Source: Eutypa lata
Taxonomy: Eukaryota > Ascomycota > Sordariomycetes > Xylariales > Diatrypaceae
NCBI GenBank assembly: GCA_022661535.1
Contig: JAKULF010000007.1
Location: 4,126,772 to 4,190,771 of the forward strand
Length of the DNA stretch: 64,000 nt
Reading direction: 5' to 3'
Of this stretch, positions 1 to 13,055 are shown piece by piece. The number at the start of each line of letters is the position of its first letter. Positions within the stretch are counted from its first letter, which is position 1. A model generated the notes under the pieces. It was not told where the DNA came from, did no database searches, and was given only the letters and a program-made list of their open reading frames with translations. Both the position numbers and the translations under genes were made by a program.

Positions 1-1859
1 AATGATTCCAAGGTTCCAAAGGTTGCCTTGGGGCCACCCAGATTGTTTCGACAGTACGAGGTAGGGGGGAGAGACGCTTACTCGGTGGGTACACAGATTA
101 TGGAGGTTCTAGGTATACATGTAATTTATGAATGATGGTGTGAACAATGTACCTTTGTTTAGCTGTGCACTTATGTATGTACATACAGTGTGCATGTATG
201 AAAGTAAGACGCGAATGACAATACAGCCGGGGCTGTCCACTAACTCATATTGCTATTTGTTATTGGGCTCCACCTCCAAATTAAGGCGGGCCAAGCAGGC
301 AGCCAGGCTACAGTATAAATTACTGTCTACCTAGGTAGGTAGGTAACTATGTGATGTAGGCTAGGATTCAGTTAACAATGAATCTCGGTTAACTAAACGG
401 TAGGATAAGTGTACTCCCTCCGTTTTGCTGTTAGTCAACATAACGGTAACTACCTATCTAGTAGGTGTGCAACTATAAAACTCAGATACAGATCTAACAA
501 GCACATACTTCGTATGCAACATTGGTTAATGCTCTTCATATTCATTATGATATTTCATTCCTAGTTATGCAGCTAGGTAGTTAATTACCAGTCAACAGTT
601 ACTTCATTCAAATATCATAGCATCAATGATGGCAATACGACAAAGGAAACACTTTCTGCCTCATACGAGGGAGTTAAGATGGCCAATTCGTAAAGCATAT
701 ATGTATATAAACTTAAAATAGTTATCTAAGCATCATTATGGCAAAGAGCTCAACTAAAATATAAGTTAGGATCATAAAACTTAAAGGCGGCTAGTTATCT
801 GTCTGATATCAAGCATGCGTATTTACTTAATGGCAGCATTAACTACGTACCTGCTCTTATAAATAGAAGTTGTTCCCGTTGAACACAAGGCTTTAAGATT
901 GATAAACTTGTAACACTTCAGTTGATCCGAGCGCTGGAGTTGACATCACTGATTGGCTATACCAACCTTCTACATGGAACTATCACGAACCACATGTCGC
1001 AGAGAAGGTTGCATCAAGCATTGGGGCCGGGGGGCCCGGCCTATCAGTTAGGTGCATAATCTTAGCGGCAGCCCGAGGGAAAAGTGGCTGCATTAGTCGC
1101 CCTGATGACAAGGAAATGATAAAACTGATGAACCAATCATCACCTCGGCTCGTAGACATCCAGACATCTTAATTCGAGTCTGGTTGCTATCTCTGCGACT
1201 TGGTTGTATACTATGTCATCTATAGCCTCGGGTAGTTGAAGGCTGGCTTACTCTGAGCACCACAAAGCTGCTTATCATCTACATAACTACTTCATATGTA
1301 GATGAAGGGGACAGGGGGAGCGCGCTTGAATAATCTTGCATATTCTATCTGTCGATGGCCAGCCCGTACTACCTGGATGCTAATCCCAGTCATCTATACT
1401 TACTCGGAATATTAATCATGACGTTGCACTGCACAGTAATACAAAAACATTTGACAAATCCTCATCACCTTCAGTTACATTCTCTATTCCTTGAATAGGG
1501 GAATAACTGATAACCTACCTAGTCACTTGACATAAAACGTCGCAGAGCTAACATTATGCTGGAAAACGGTCATGGAAGTAAACTGAGATCAACTGGGTAC
1601 CTAACTGTATATGTCTCAAGAGTAAATATAATCTACTACGTATAGGCTTACCTAATCTTCTATCTACGTAAAGCCCCTTGTCCATGCATACTCATTCCTT
1701 ATCGTCATGCATATGATCTAAGATTATCGATAAGAACATTATGCTTCGTTGCTGAATTGGATTTATCATGATCTCAGCCTTAGACATTAGCTAACTCTCC
1801 ATCACCGTTACCCATCCATGTAATATCAACCTAAGAACAGCGAATTTGTCCCCCCAACC
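1..1859. other. Intergenic, no gene seen
   Basis: AT-rich stretch with many stops in all frames and several TAGGTA/ACCTAC runs (for example near 330-345). No coding region, tRNA or element could be supported. The last bases before 1860 form the leader of the Alba-like gene. Confidence 0.6.
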
Positions 1860-2597
1860 ATGGCCGCCCCGGCGCGACCTCCGAAGCAGCAGAGTACCAA
1901 CGCGCCGCCGACACCGAAACGAAAGCGGGCAGCAGACACCAGCAACAGCCCCGCCATGTCGGAGGAGCCCTCGAGCAAGAAAGTCCGCCTCGGGGAGAGC
2001 CTCAACCTTCCATCGCAGAGCGAAATCGCAGCCGCCAACAGCATGGAGGGCAAATACGACATCCAACTACAGAACGTCATCTCGTCGTCCAAGATCCAGA
2101 ACCGCGTTATTGCCGTTCTGCAGCACATCGGCGGCGGCGCGACGCCTACGTCCACATCCACGTCCACGTCTACGACGTCCGATACGAAACACAAGACCAA
2201 GATATCCGTCTTGCGCGCCAAGGCGGCCGATGCGGGGAAGCTGATCACGATCGCGGAGATCGCGAAGCGCGAGCTGGAGAAGGAGAAGGACGTCGCTACC
2301 ACCACCGAGCTACGATGGTTTCAGTACATCGCTCTTGGGGAGGAGATTAAGGAGCGGCCGAGAGATCAGGGAAAGAAGAAGACAACAAAAGACGGGGACA
2401 CAGCGATGGACGACGACTGCGACGATGACGATGATGACGACGGGGATTTTGAGACTATGAAAACACCGTTTGAGAGAGCCATTGAGAAACAGCCACTCAT
2501 CAGGGGAACGCCTGTCATGAGCTTGTTCTTGTCCCGGGTTCCCATTGAGGAGCTGAAGAAGAAATATGGAGAGCAGACTAATGCGTCGCCAATATGA
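1860..2597 (+). CDS. Alba-like DNA/RNA-binding protein
   Basis: Single-exon gene for 245 residues. The start lies in a strong context (CCAACCATGGCC). Residues about 1-55 are basic and low in complexity and look like a nuclear-type leader. Residues about 70-165 fit an Alba fold as seen in the fungal Pop6/Rpp25-like group: the first strand carries SSKIQNRVIAVLQHI, and after a Thr/Ser repeat insert there is KTKISVLRAKAADAGKLI followed by TIAEIAKRELEKE. An Asp run follows near residue 185, and the C-terminal part (PFERAIEKQPLI... SLFLSRVPIEELKKKYG) looks conserved. Alba proteins bind RNA or DNA; the RNase P/MRP role of Pop6/Rpp25 is known for the family but only inferred here. The TSTSTSTST stretch is encoded by a short repeat (about 2150-2176) and may vary in length between strains. 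Confidence 0.75.
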   Translation: MAAPARPPKQQSTNAPPTPKRKRAADTSNSPAMSEEPSSKKVRLGESLNLPSQSEIAAANSMEGKYDIQLQNVISSSKIQNRVIAVLQHIGGGATPTSTSTSTSTTSDTKHKTKISVLRAKAADAGKLITIAEIAKRELEKEKDVATTTELRWFQYIALGEEIKERPRDQGKKKTTKDGDTAMDDDCDDDDDDDGDFETMKTPFERAIEKQPLIRGTPVMSLFLSRVPIEELKKKYGEQTNASPI

Positions 2598-3409
2598 GAG
2601 TAATTCGCTGGAGGTTTAGGGCGAAGATGAAATGAGGTATTATATTATACTGTACACCCCGACGATGATACCCAGAAATGTCACAATAGGTAGACCCCTA
2701 AGATGAAGGCTTGACTAATTACACTGCGAACTTGTGGGTGGGAACAATGGAGTATTATGTTTAAACGCGCTGTTGTATAAATAGCTTAGACTACTAGATT
2801 TCTAGATACAACGCGTACAGTCATGCTCAAAGAGGTGGGTATTGTAATCCCTCCTGTTCATATATGTAAAGGAGGTCAATATCCAAGACACCTGACTGCA
2901 ATGAGACGTTTAACTGTTGTTTCCCAATATCCAACAAAAGACGAGAGAGCACCAGAACCAACAATTTGTCAGGGGGTGCGAGAGTATCTCAAAATAGCAA
3001 CCGCGTTCTGAGCATAGCAGATCCCTCATTATATTCCAGGAAATGCTAGCAGAATAATCCAGACATGATTGCTGATGCTGATGCTCCCGCGCTTGTTGTC
3101 ACAAAGAAACTCCCGCCTGATCCTATATACACACTGACAATCTGTACACACTGCTTCCTTTACTCGCGCGCTGATCGCCCTGCTTACACCTGGCTGTCAA
3201 AGCTTCCAATTTTCGAATTCTCCATATCTGTACATAGGATGGGCGTTATGACGACGGCACGTTTCATTTTGATTTCGGTTTCCATCATGGTCGTGCTCAT
3301 GGACAGTCGTAACTCTCCTCCTTCCTTTCAACATAAAATCCAGCAGTAGCACAGGTCATAGCAGCGTTCCGAGCAGTTTTTTTCTCGGGGGGGTCTAGGT
3401 CAGAAAGCT
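2598..3409. other. Intergenic between convergent genes
   Basis: Holds the 3' ends of the Alba-like gene (+) and VTC1 (-). Short ORFs occur here, but none has coding character I recognise. Confidence 0.5.
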
Positions 3410-3896
3410 TTAGTTCTTCTTGCCACCCGCCGCACCAGCGTACGTGATCCGGAGCACGAAGTTGACGATGACGGCCAGCAACAAGATGATAGCCAGGACG
3501 GTGGGGCCGAAGCGGTCGTCGAACCCGGCTTGGCCCCTCACACGAATCGATTTCGCCCGCCAATGGTAGGTAAACAGCGCGTATAGCATGGTCAGCATGG
3601 CGACGCCGGTGAACAGGAAGGCGGAGATGAAGGCGGGCCGGTCGCCGAAGTTCAGCATGCCGATGGCCAGGGCACCGAGGATGACGGTGAAGTTCAGCCA
3701 CGACAGGAACGTGCGCTCGTTGGCGAAGAAGACCTTGGGCTCGACGCGCGTCGGTAGGGCAATGCGCTTGCCTATATATTAAAAAGAGGTACACGAGAGA
3801 CGTATTAGATCGATGGGCTTTTTCTCGTCAGGGAAAGAAAGGGGGATGGTTTTTGTTTATACCTGGAGCGGTCTGGAGAAGAGGTTGGCTCGACAT
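3410..3896 (-). CDS. VTC1: Vacuolar transporter chaperone subunit 1 (VTC complex)
   Basis: Two exons on the minus strand: 3896-3863 and 3771-3410, with an intron 3862-3772 (GTATAA...ATATAG). The split Gly codon keeps frame. Predicted protein is 131 residues, close to yeast Vtc1 (129). It starts [20 protein letters not shown], followed by [19 protein letters not shown], the typical start of the VTC transmembrane module, and three hydrophobic segments (about residues 33-52, 60-80 and 105-125). In the family, Vtc1 is the small membrane subunit of the polyphosphate polymerase that makes and moves polyphosphate into the vacuole (acidocalcisome). The conserved Arg/Glu residues of the first helix region are present. 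It is transcribed away from the dynein light chain gene. Confidence 0.95.
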
Positions 3897-4903
3897 TTTT
3901 GAAGTGTAATTTCGTTGTGTTGATAGATCAATTGGCTACTTGAATTTCGATGTTGGAGCGAAATATCGATTACTTTAGTTTCGTAAAGACTTTCCGGTGA
4001 GATATCTCGACTCCTTCTGTCCTAAACAGCGCTCCAGCGCTCCTGTTCGTCGAAATAAAAGTAACAGATCACAAAATTGAGACAATGGTGTAGCTCAAGC
4101 AAATTGATCTTTGTCGTTAATATAGGAAATAAGATAGGCTTGGGGGAAAATAATAAGATGGTTGAATTGAAAATATTTGAAGAGCTTGAAGCAAATAGAG
4201 AGAAGCTAAAGAGATACGATGAACGGAGATGATGAAGTTTTTACCTAACTGGGTAAGTTGACCTCTAGTGTCTCTACCGGGACTAGCACTAAAGGGGCAC
4301 GTGTGCTCTGCCGTTGCTACGAGAGGCTTTGCTAAGGCTCGTGCACTTCAAAGTGCCCTGCCTCTGGCTTGAAGCGGCGGAGGTTGGGTTAAGGTACTCC
4401 GTGGGTACAAATGTAACTGGGGATTCTGGAGGTTCTACGAAGTAAAGCAGGCTAGAATCAGTCAATCAGTATCATGTACGTAATGAGTAAACCATTCGAT
4501 TAATCAAGCCACAGCTTGGCAAGGCTGCTAGTTGGTCCAAAAAGTTACTCCTCATTTATTTTCTCAAGTCGTACCAATATTAAAGCCTTGCTTTGTATCA
4601 CCATCAACATTGAAACCAATCACATGCTCATTGCATCTACTTACTTTAAAGGGAATTTTATGTATTTGTCAACTTAAAATGACATGACCTTGATCGCAAA
4701 ACATAAGAGATTGTCTTAAAAATAGCAGAGAACCCACCTAGAATCTTCACATCAAAATCTACTTGTATATTCTTTCATCGCCAAAATAACTACCTCGTTC
4801 TATGAAATACGATTGATAATTAAATTGCCTCCTCTCCTCTTCGAACGATCAGACCCCTGTGCAATCGCGAGCTATTCTTACATAGTAACCCCTCATCATC
4901 AAA
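3897..4903. other. Divergent intergenic region VTC1 / dynein light chain
   Basis: About 1 kb between the divergent starts of VTC1 and the Tctex-type gene, so it must hold both promoters. No clear TATA box or named binding site stands out. It is AT-rich. Confidence 0.5.
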
Positions 4904-5637
4904 ATGGCTTCTCAGTCGACTGCGGTAAGTCATCCCTTTAGACTGACTATGAAACCTTGACAGAATAACCTTCGTAGTAATTGGTACTAATCAAACCTGC
5001 CATCCGGTAGCCGATTTCCAGCACTAGACTTAAGCAGATCGCTACGGACGTACGTTAAAACTCGATTTGTCCGAAAGGAATACGCGACCCTCCTTATAAG
5101 ACACGATACTTAAAGCAGATGAAATGTAGGCTTGCCAAAGCGCCATCGGTAGCGCCGAATATTATGAGCATGTGAAGGTCGAGGGCTGGAATTCGATCAT
5201 AATCGTATGTGTTCCAACAGCTACAAATTGAACAACCCCCTACCTACGTATTGGTACCCAACGTTAACGCCCAAGCCCAATATTAGAACTCGATCCTCAA
5301 GAATATCATTTCCGAGTCGACCCCGGCTGGATCGCAAGGCCCTTCGCACAAGTTCGTCGTGAACAGCACCATCGTCCAGCACCTCATCCCCACGTCTGCG
5401 CTGAACCGGCCCAAGGGAGGAACCGAGGCCAAAGCCGACGAACCTCACATCAGCACCAGCAGCGATGGCGGTGCTACCGCTACGGACGGCAAACCCCACG
5501 TCGGACGGCGAGGCATGCATGCGGCCACCCAGGCTTTCTGGGATCAGAAAACCGACGGTCTGTGGAGCTTCAAGTACGACGGTGGCGAATCCAAGGGTAT
5601 GGATGTGGTGATCACCGTCATCTGGGTTGCGGTATAA
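4904..5637 (+). CDS. Tctex-type dynein light chain (DYNLT family)
   Basis: Four exons: 4904-4924, 5011-5049, 5130-5204 and 5287-5637, all phase 0, giving 161 residues. The two micro-exons (7 and 13 codons) were placed by consensus splice sites (GTAAGT, GTACGT, GTATGT donors; TAG acceptors). They restore the family layout: LKQIATDACQSAIGSAEYYE, then HVKVEGWNSIIINSILKNI, then HKFVVNSTIVQHL, GMHAATQAFWDQKTDGLWSF and a C-terminal VVITVIWVAV strand. These match the Tctex-1 fold, whose end reads as an ...FWD..TDG... strand pair. The family forms the dimeric light chain of cytoplasmic dynein that binds intermediate chain and cargo. There is a fungal-type insert of about 40 Ser/Gly/Lys-rich residues between the second and third strands. 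In animals the protein is shorter (about 113 residues). Confidence 0.9.
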
Positions 5638-8598
5638 AACGCCGGTCGGTCATGGGATTCACGGCACGGCCGGGAATACCATCGATGATTGAAAAAAAAG
5701 CCACCTACCGTCTACTATTGATCATCTCGGGATACGACGATCTAGCGCTATTACTGCCCGCGCGTGTAGGAAATACTGTACGCTTATTTGCATGGGATGG
5801 AGGGGCACTACACAGTTGATACCCGACTTGCACAAAGGAAAAAGTCTCTTCTAATCGTGCATTCTGGGGGGTACTTGGTAAATGGTTAATACCCAAAAGT
5901 TGGTCAGTCTAGGGGAGGGGGTCGGTAGCGAGGTGTTTATCCATTTCGCAATAAACTGACTTTATTTCTACCAACTGCGAAGTGCTGCTCTCTGTACTGA
6001 ATCTTGTTCACGTAACATAAAATACATCTAATATGCACGCCTGTCTATTACTAATTATGGAATTAACTACTGGAATAACTTCGTCTTTACGCTTCACTTT
6101 CTGTGTTGCTGATCTCTAGGATTCAAAGCTGCTGTAGATGAACCCCAGCTCTCCTAACTGCCTATGAATTTGAGGTTGCTCACCTATTTTGGTATTGTAC
6201 CTATATAGAACGAAGCAGTATGAATACTACCTATCACAAAGAACCCAAGGCGGTATTCGCTGCCCGAGTAACTACCAGATATGTACAGCCTTGTGCGAAG
6301 ATTTTCCGGAATACCGGTAATCGACTAACTACATATTAGACTATGTATCTCCATGCAAGCTGAAGATCGTCAAGTCAGGGTCCTACAGTACTCCATAGTA
6401 TTGCTCCGTAGTAAATACGGTTCGTGGGGAGGCGGTGTGGGCGAACACAGATGTCAAAGCGGACCAAGTTCGAGAGACACGGAGTGGGAGAGTCTCCTGC
6501 ATCCAGGTCGTTTTGGAAAAAGGGGGCCGGGGAATCACCTATGAAGCACTTTATAGCACTCCGGATCTGGGGATCTCTCTTTTCATCTAACTACTTCTTC
6601 TAGGTAGGTAAATATTTGTGTACATATATAACTAGTCATCTGACTACCTATAAATAGGTGTCTGCGCTGCTCCCCGATAAATCTAAAGCACTAACTAGCG
6701 GATGCATAGAACGACATCGAACGTTGTGATAACTTCTCGCGGAGTAATCCAACCAGAATAGTGCGTGGGCGACGACTTCTCCGTGATCGGAAGGGTCCAC
6801 AAATAGGTAGTATTCGGTCTGAACCGAGCCGAACGTCAAGGGTCCCCACCGGCTGGCTGGCCGGCTATGAGAGCGGCAAGGTGCAAAGTCAGGGTCCTAC
6901 ATACCTACCCACCTAGGGTACATCCGGGATCCCCCTATCAAGAACTGCTGCAGCAGCAAAAAGGCGCTGAGAAATCCAGCCAGATCTTCCGAGATCTGGG
7001 CTCTTGCAGCCCCTGGTCCACACGTCACATCATCATAAAGCGGACAACAGATACCTATCGCGAAGCCATTGCGATACGGGCTGCTGGCGCTGCAACAATG
7101 CCATCTACGCCCGTATTCTTTGAACAACAAAAAAGGGTTGGACGATGCCAACTTTGCGCCGAACAAATGTACCATATACTATGTACTAGTAACAAGACAG
7201 AGGGGGGTACTCCCGTGATATGATGGTGCCTCGCATTGCCGTGCACCGACGGTGTCAAAAATACCTTATTATTAAAGAAACATCTTAATGCACGACACGA
7301 GCCTGTTATAGCTGTAGTTCGAGACGAGTCAAGATTTCTAGTTCCTATATTTGCGGAGCAGCACGTCATTGCGAGTTTTTTTCTCTTTTCTCCCGCCACG
7401 CGGGATTTCTCGGCATCTTCATCCTCAGTGTTAGGTGAGGAAGAGATCGACCATATATGTATCCATACATAGGTTTTCTTCTGAGGGTTCCTCCCCACGA
7501 ATAGGGAGAGAAAGCCCACGACGATGTTTATCTATGTACATAGTAAAGAAAGGAGCACGCGCCCTTGTTGCGTCTCTGGAAGATGTTCACCGTTCAAAAC
7601 ATTGCAGGGATTTTTGCTGAGGTCGGTGAGAGAAGAGAAGGCTTAGTTATACCCGGGGAAAAAAAGGAGGCTCCAGAGTACTCTCCAGGAACCCAGAACG
7701 CCGCACAATATATCAGCGTTGATATGTAAGTAGGTACAAAATGCGCGAGTAATAAAGATGGCCCTGACCTACCCGATTTTTTCGTTTCCCACATCGTGTG
7801 GCGGGTCGTCGGCCTTTTTTTCCCTCGCAAATAAATGGGTCTGCAAAGGAAACGGTCAGAGACCGGAGGCGAAGCGGTCGCCTATCTGTCTATTACTCTT
7901 TTTGTTCTGACGATCTCTTGAAACCAAAGGTTTTCCCGGTCTTCATTGGAGGGGGTTAGGTGTCCAGAGGAGCAGTGACAATGTCAAAGTTCGATTCCAC
8001 CGCTAATACTAGCCCATCAGATCTTTGATCTTGTCTCCTGTGAAAGAGTCCTGCCATGTGTGTGTGTGTATAGGTTGGTTCGGTGCTAGTGCTAGATTTC
8101 GTAAACGCTACCGGAGCATCCGCCTTACTAGCCTAGGTCCGCCCATGTACAAAACCATCACGATGGGTAGCCCGTGTGGGCATCGTCGGCGGAGAAAGTA
8201 TCAGAATTGGCTGGGGTGGATGGATAGCTCCCCACAACAAGACCGCGGTCTCTCTCTCCCTTTTAATGCCGTCTTTAGGAGCTGCTTTATAAACCTCTCA
8301 GGCCCCCTTCTCGCCTCCTCTCCTGCCCAGAATCAACAGATATAGCTATTTTCCACCGAGTCGAAGAGATTATTCAAGAGTGACAACTCGGCCTATTATC
8401 CATCTACGACAACTACTACCTAAATCCGACCTACTTATATCAGCTGCTACACTAAATTGCTGGATCGTGAACTACGTTTTGAGGTCCTTGTCGGCCAGCG
8501 GTGTGTGAGCGCTAGTTAAAACACCAGACATTTACGGGAGCCGAACGATACCAAATTCTCACTTCGAAGAGCCGAGCTTCAAATAATAATATTAAGAC
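5638..8598. other. 3 kb intergenic, no gene seen
   Basis: Both strands were read; the ORFs are short and lack recognisable domains. There are scattered TAGGTA motifs. The last 300 bases form the likely promoter and leader of the F-box gene. Confidence 0.5.
8286..8293 (+). promoter_or_regulatory. Possible TATA box of the F-box gene
   Basis: TTTATAAA about 306 bases before the ATG at 8599. If used, the mRNA would carry a leader of roughly 270 bases. This rests on motif and position only. Confidence 0.3.
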
Positions 8599-9627
8599 AT
8601 GGCGGAAGTCCTTCGAGCAACCACGTTCGTGGAGGAAATGGCAGATACGGTAGAGCCGCTAGGTCTGTCGAACAGCTTCACGAATCTGAACATGAACATG
8701 ACCACGGTTCAGGGGGGCCACCAGGGGTCTCAGAGTTACGTCGTCCGCCTACCACGACGCGCATTCTCTTGCATCGACCAGGGGATCTACGCACAGCACA
8801 CGCAGAGAAAGCAGCACATAATCAGCGCACCACAGACACCACCTCGGCAGCCAACAGACGCAGTAGTGGACATCCGCTCGCAACTCCAGCGCAGGGATGC
8901 TCTTCTCGCCGCTGCCGCCGCCGCAGCCGCAGTTCCCAGGATTCCCAGAACGGCGCGGTTAAACCCTCCCATCCCGAAAAAAATCCACCAGCAGCAGCAG
9001 GCCGCAACCGCCGCCATCGAGCAGCGGCCCGCCATGCCGACGCCGCAGCGCTCCTACTCGGTCATGGACGTGGAGCCGGTGCCGCTGACGCACCAGCCGG
9101 GGACGGCGCTCACGCTCCCGGACCTTCCCGCGGAGCTGCATTACGCCATCTTCGACCTGCTGGATCCGATCGACAGCACGTGTCTGGGGCTCGCGAGCCG
9201 CCAGTTCTACGCCATCTTCCGACACCTGCACATCGAGTTCGGCGGCAAGAACAACATACCGCTAGGAGCGCGCCGCGAAGGGCCTAACGACATGGAGTGG
9301 GTGTGGCGGCACGCGGGGCCGTTCGTCTCCTCGTCGCCTAGCAAAGGCGGCAACGGTAGTCAGGTAGGGGGGAACAAGCAGAACACGCTCGCGGTGCTCT
9401 CGCCCCGCGGCCAGGTCTACTGCCGCAAGTGCCGCACGGCGCGGTGCGAGCTCCACAAGCACATCCGCGATTTCTTCGACGGCGACCAGGAGTACTGCGA
9501 GGTGGCGCAGAAGTTCGGCCGCCCCGCCGCCGACGACGCGAGACCGATCTGCTACCGCAGCTCGCCGAGGCACCCACACCGCTGTGGGAGACACACGAGA
9601 CAGCAGCGCGCTGTTCGGCTTGTTTGA
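8599..9627 (+). CDS. F-box domain protein with C-terminal Cys/His motif
   Basis: Single exon, 342 residues. The first 165 residues are low in complexity (poly-Ala and Gln runs). An F-box is readable at about residues 170-210 (LTLPDLPAELHYAIFDLLDP, then STCLGLASRQFYAIF). The C-terminal part has a Cys-rich module seen in many Pezizomycotina F-box proteins: CRKCRTARCELHKHIRDFF at about 275-293, then EYCEVAQKFG and a closing ICYRSSPRHPHRCGRH. F-box proteins link substrates to the SCF ubiquitin ligase through Skp1; the substrate here is unknown. The Cys/His spacing suggests metal binding, which is inference. The gene runs to a natural stop after the conserved CGRH, so it looks complete. GC content is high compared with the flanking DNA. 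Confidence 0.85.
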   Translation: MAEVLRATTFVEEMADTVEPLGLSNSFTNLNMNMTTVQGGHQGSQSYVVRLPRRAFSCIDQGIYAQHTQRKQHIISAPQTPPRQPTDAVVDIRSQLQRRDALLAAAAAAAAVPRIPRTARLNPPIPKKIHQQQQAATAAIEQRPAMPTPQRSYSVMDVEPVPLTHQPGTALTLPDLPAELHYAIFDLLDPIDSTCLGLASRQFYAIFRHLHIEFGGKNNIPLGARREGPNDMEWVWRHAGPFVSSSPSKGGNGSQVGGNKQNTLAVLSPRGQVYCRKCRTARCELHKHIRDFFDGDQEYCEVAQKFGRPAADDARPICYRSSPRHPHRCGRHTRQQRAVRLV

Positions 9628-11482
9628 GAAGGGAGCGGAGGGCAGGGGAAGAATAAGATACCCAAGTAGGTATTCCCGATACCCGAGATCCTTCCATATA
9701 CGCTATATGCCAGTGGTACTCTTGGACGTCTTCAGGACTTCCTGTGAGAGAGTTGCAAGTTTAGATGCCAAGTCTTGCCGGGTGGGTCTACCACCAAGGA
9801 CAGGACGGAAGGACGGAATGTCCAGCGGGTGAGGGTTCCAACGGCATTTCCCAATAGTACTGGAATGCATAGGGATCAGTTAGCCGGGTTTAAGAGCACG
9901 TGTATGAGATACGTATGTACGTAGGTGGTTTTTAGAGCATAGATACATAGAGCAAAGATACCAAAACCAAGTTTTATGACCTCAACTACATGCGTCGGGA
10001 GCCTTGAAATGGTACAAATCGTGAAGGCATACCTAGAATGAAGTAGGTCATTGTTGTAAAAAGCAGGTCTAAAGTTCTTCAGTTAGATAAGATAAGATTA
10101 TAGATGCAGGTATGTCCTTTTAAGGTATAGTGAATTCTCTTGATACTGTACCACCTAGGTACATACCTACTATCTACTACCTCTACCTTGAAGCTTAAAG
10201 TTAAAGCATCCTTGAAGTCGTCACGTTCAGTTAATGAGACACCTGTAAGGAAAGCCTTGTAATCACAAGCTGAATCGTGGGAGTAAATTAGCCTAGACGC
10301 ACATATATATCAAGAACATGCTGGCCTTTATAGCAGAGCAATATATCTAAGTTTCGACTTGGCAGCGATGGAAATTGTGTAATCTTAACAGCCGTAAATA
10401 TGTAGCTAGACAATTCCTAACCAGAGAATTCCTTTACATAACCCTAACTAATTAAGAAAGGGGTAACAAGAGAGACAGAGCAAATATTCTCCCATATACT
10501 CGATATATGTGAACTTCTATGTTGACACAGTTGCAATTATCTCTATTAATTATCATTCATGTGTTCCTAACGTCAAGGTATAATTGCCCTCCTTAAGAAC
10601 GCATTGAGTTCACTAACAGCTATCTAGAAGCTAGTGAATTGAGTACTTCTTAGGTAAACAGCCGCACTACTGGATAATTGGTTCTGAACAGGACTGAAGT
10701 CGGACACAACGTCATTAGCAACCTCCAGGATCGATGGTTCTTGTTGCACGTAATACAGTAAAGCAGGGAATTGAAACTTGATGTGCAAGTCTACATTGTT
10801 GATAACAACATCAAGCAAACCATAATACGCTCAATTCCTGTTATTACACGTATTATTGCTTATCCTCGATTCCCGCGATTTATTCAATTTTCTCGAGGAA
10901 AAGTCAATGGAATATAATAAAGGTCTCCGTCAACCTTAATTCCATCAACACGCGATTTTCCCATTACGCGACCGCACAGACGAATACCTCCTACTTAATT
11001 ACCTCTATCAGCCTTATCTATCTATCAATCACACCTAATAACCTACACCAACAAAAGACAGAAATCTATCATCCAGAGAAAGCACGTCAGATCTACGAGA
11101 CAGGTGTTTAAAATAAATATAACTCTTAATAACTACACCGCAACTAAATGCTCATCATCATATATTCTTCCCCCCTTAAACACCTACATGCTTCGACATA
11201 GGACATAAGAGCCTTAATAAGATAACTTGAGAACGAGAGAGAGAGAGAGAGAGAGGATCGCCTTCCTCAACATTCAACACCCACCACCATCCACCACTTA
11301 AAACCTCGACAATCGAGAGCACCTACCGACTTACGGACCTTCCTACGTACTGACTGGACCTACCCACGCTCATACGCCCGACTTCCCGATCTTGACCCAC
11401 CACCAACTCATTCGTTGTCCTTTCACGTCACATATCACATTGTTACCTACCTACCTACTTTCATTCCTATTTTCCTCAGACA
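9628..11482. other. Intergenic; 5' region of the cytidylyltransferase gene
   Basis: AT-rich up to about 11.2 kb, then pyrimidine-rich. It includes a GA repeat at 11235-11255 and CTACCTACCTAC just before the ATG at 11483. No gene seen. Confidence 0.5.
11235..11255 (+). repeat. (GA)n microsatellite
   Basis: About ten uninterrupted GA units, roughly 230 bases before the cytidylyltransferase start. It may act as a GAGA-like promoter element, but this is not shown. Confidence 0.8.

Positions 11483-13055
<1,573 letters not shown>

Noticed and set aside
412..424. TA-CTCCCTCCGTT, like the end of plant Stowaway elements
   Set aside because: No matching inverted end with TA was found in the neighbourhood; a single 11-base match is weak.
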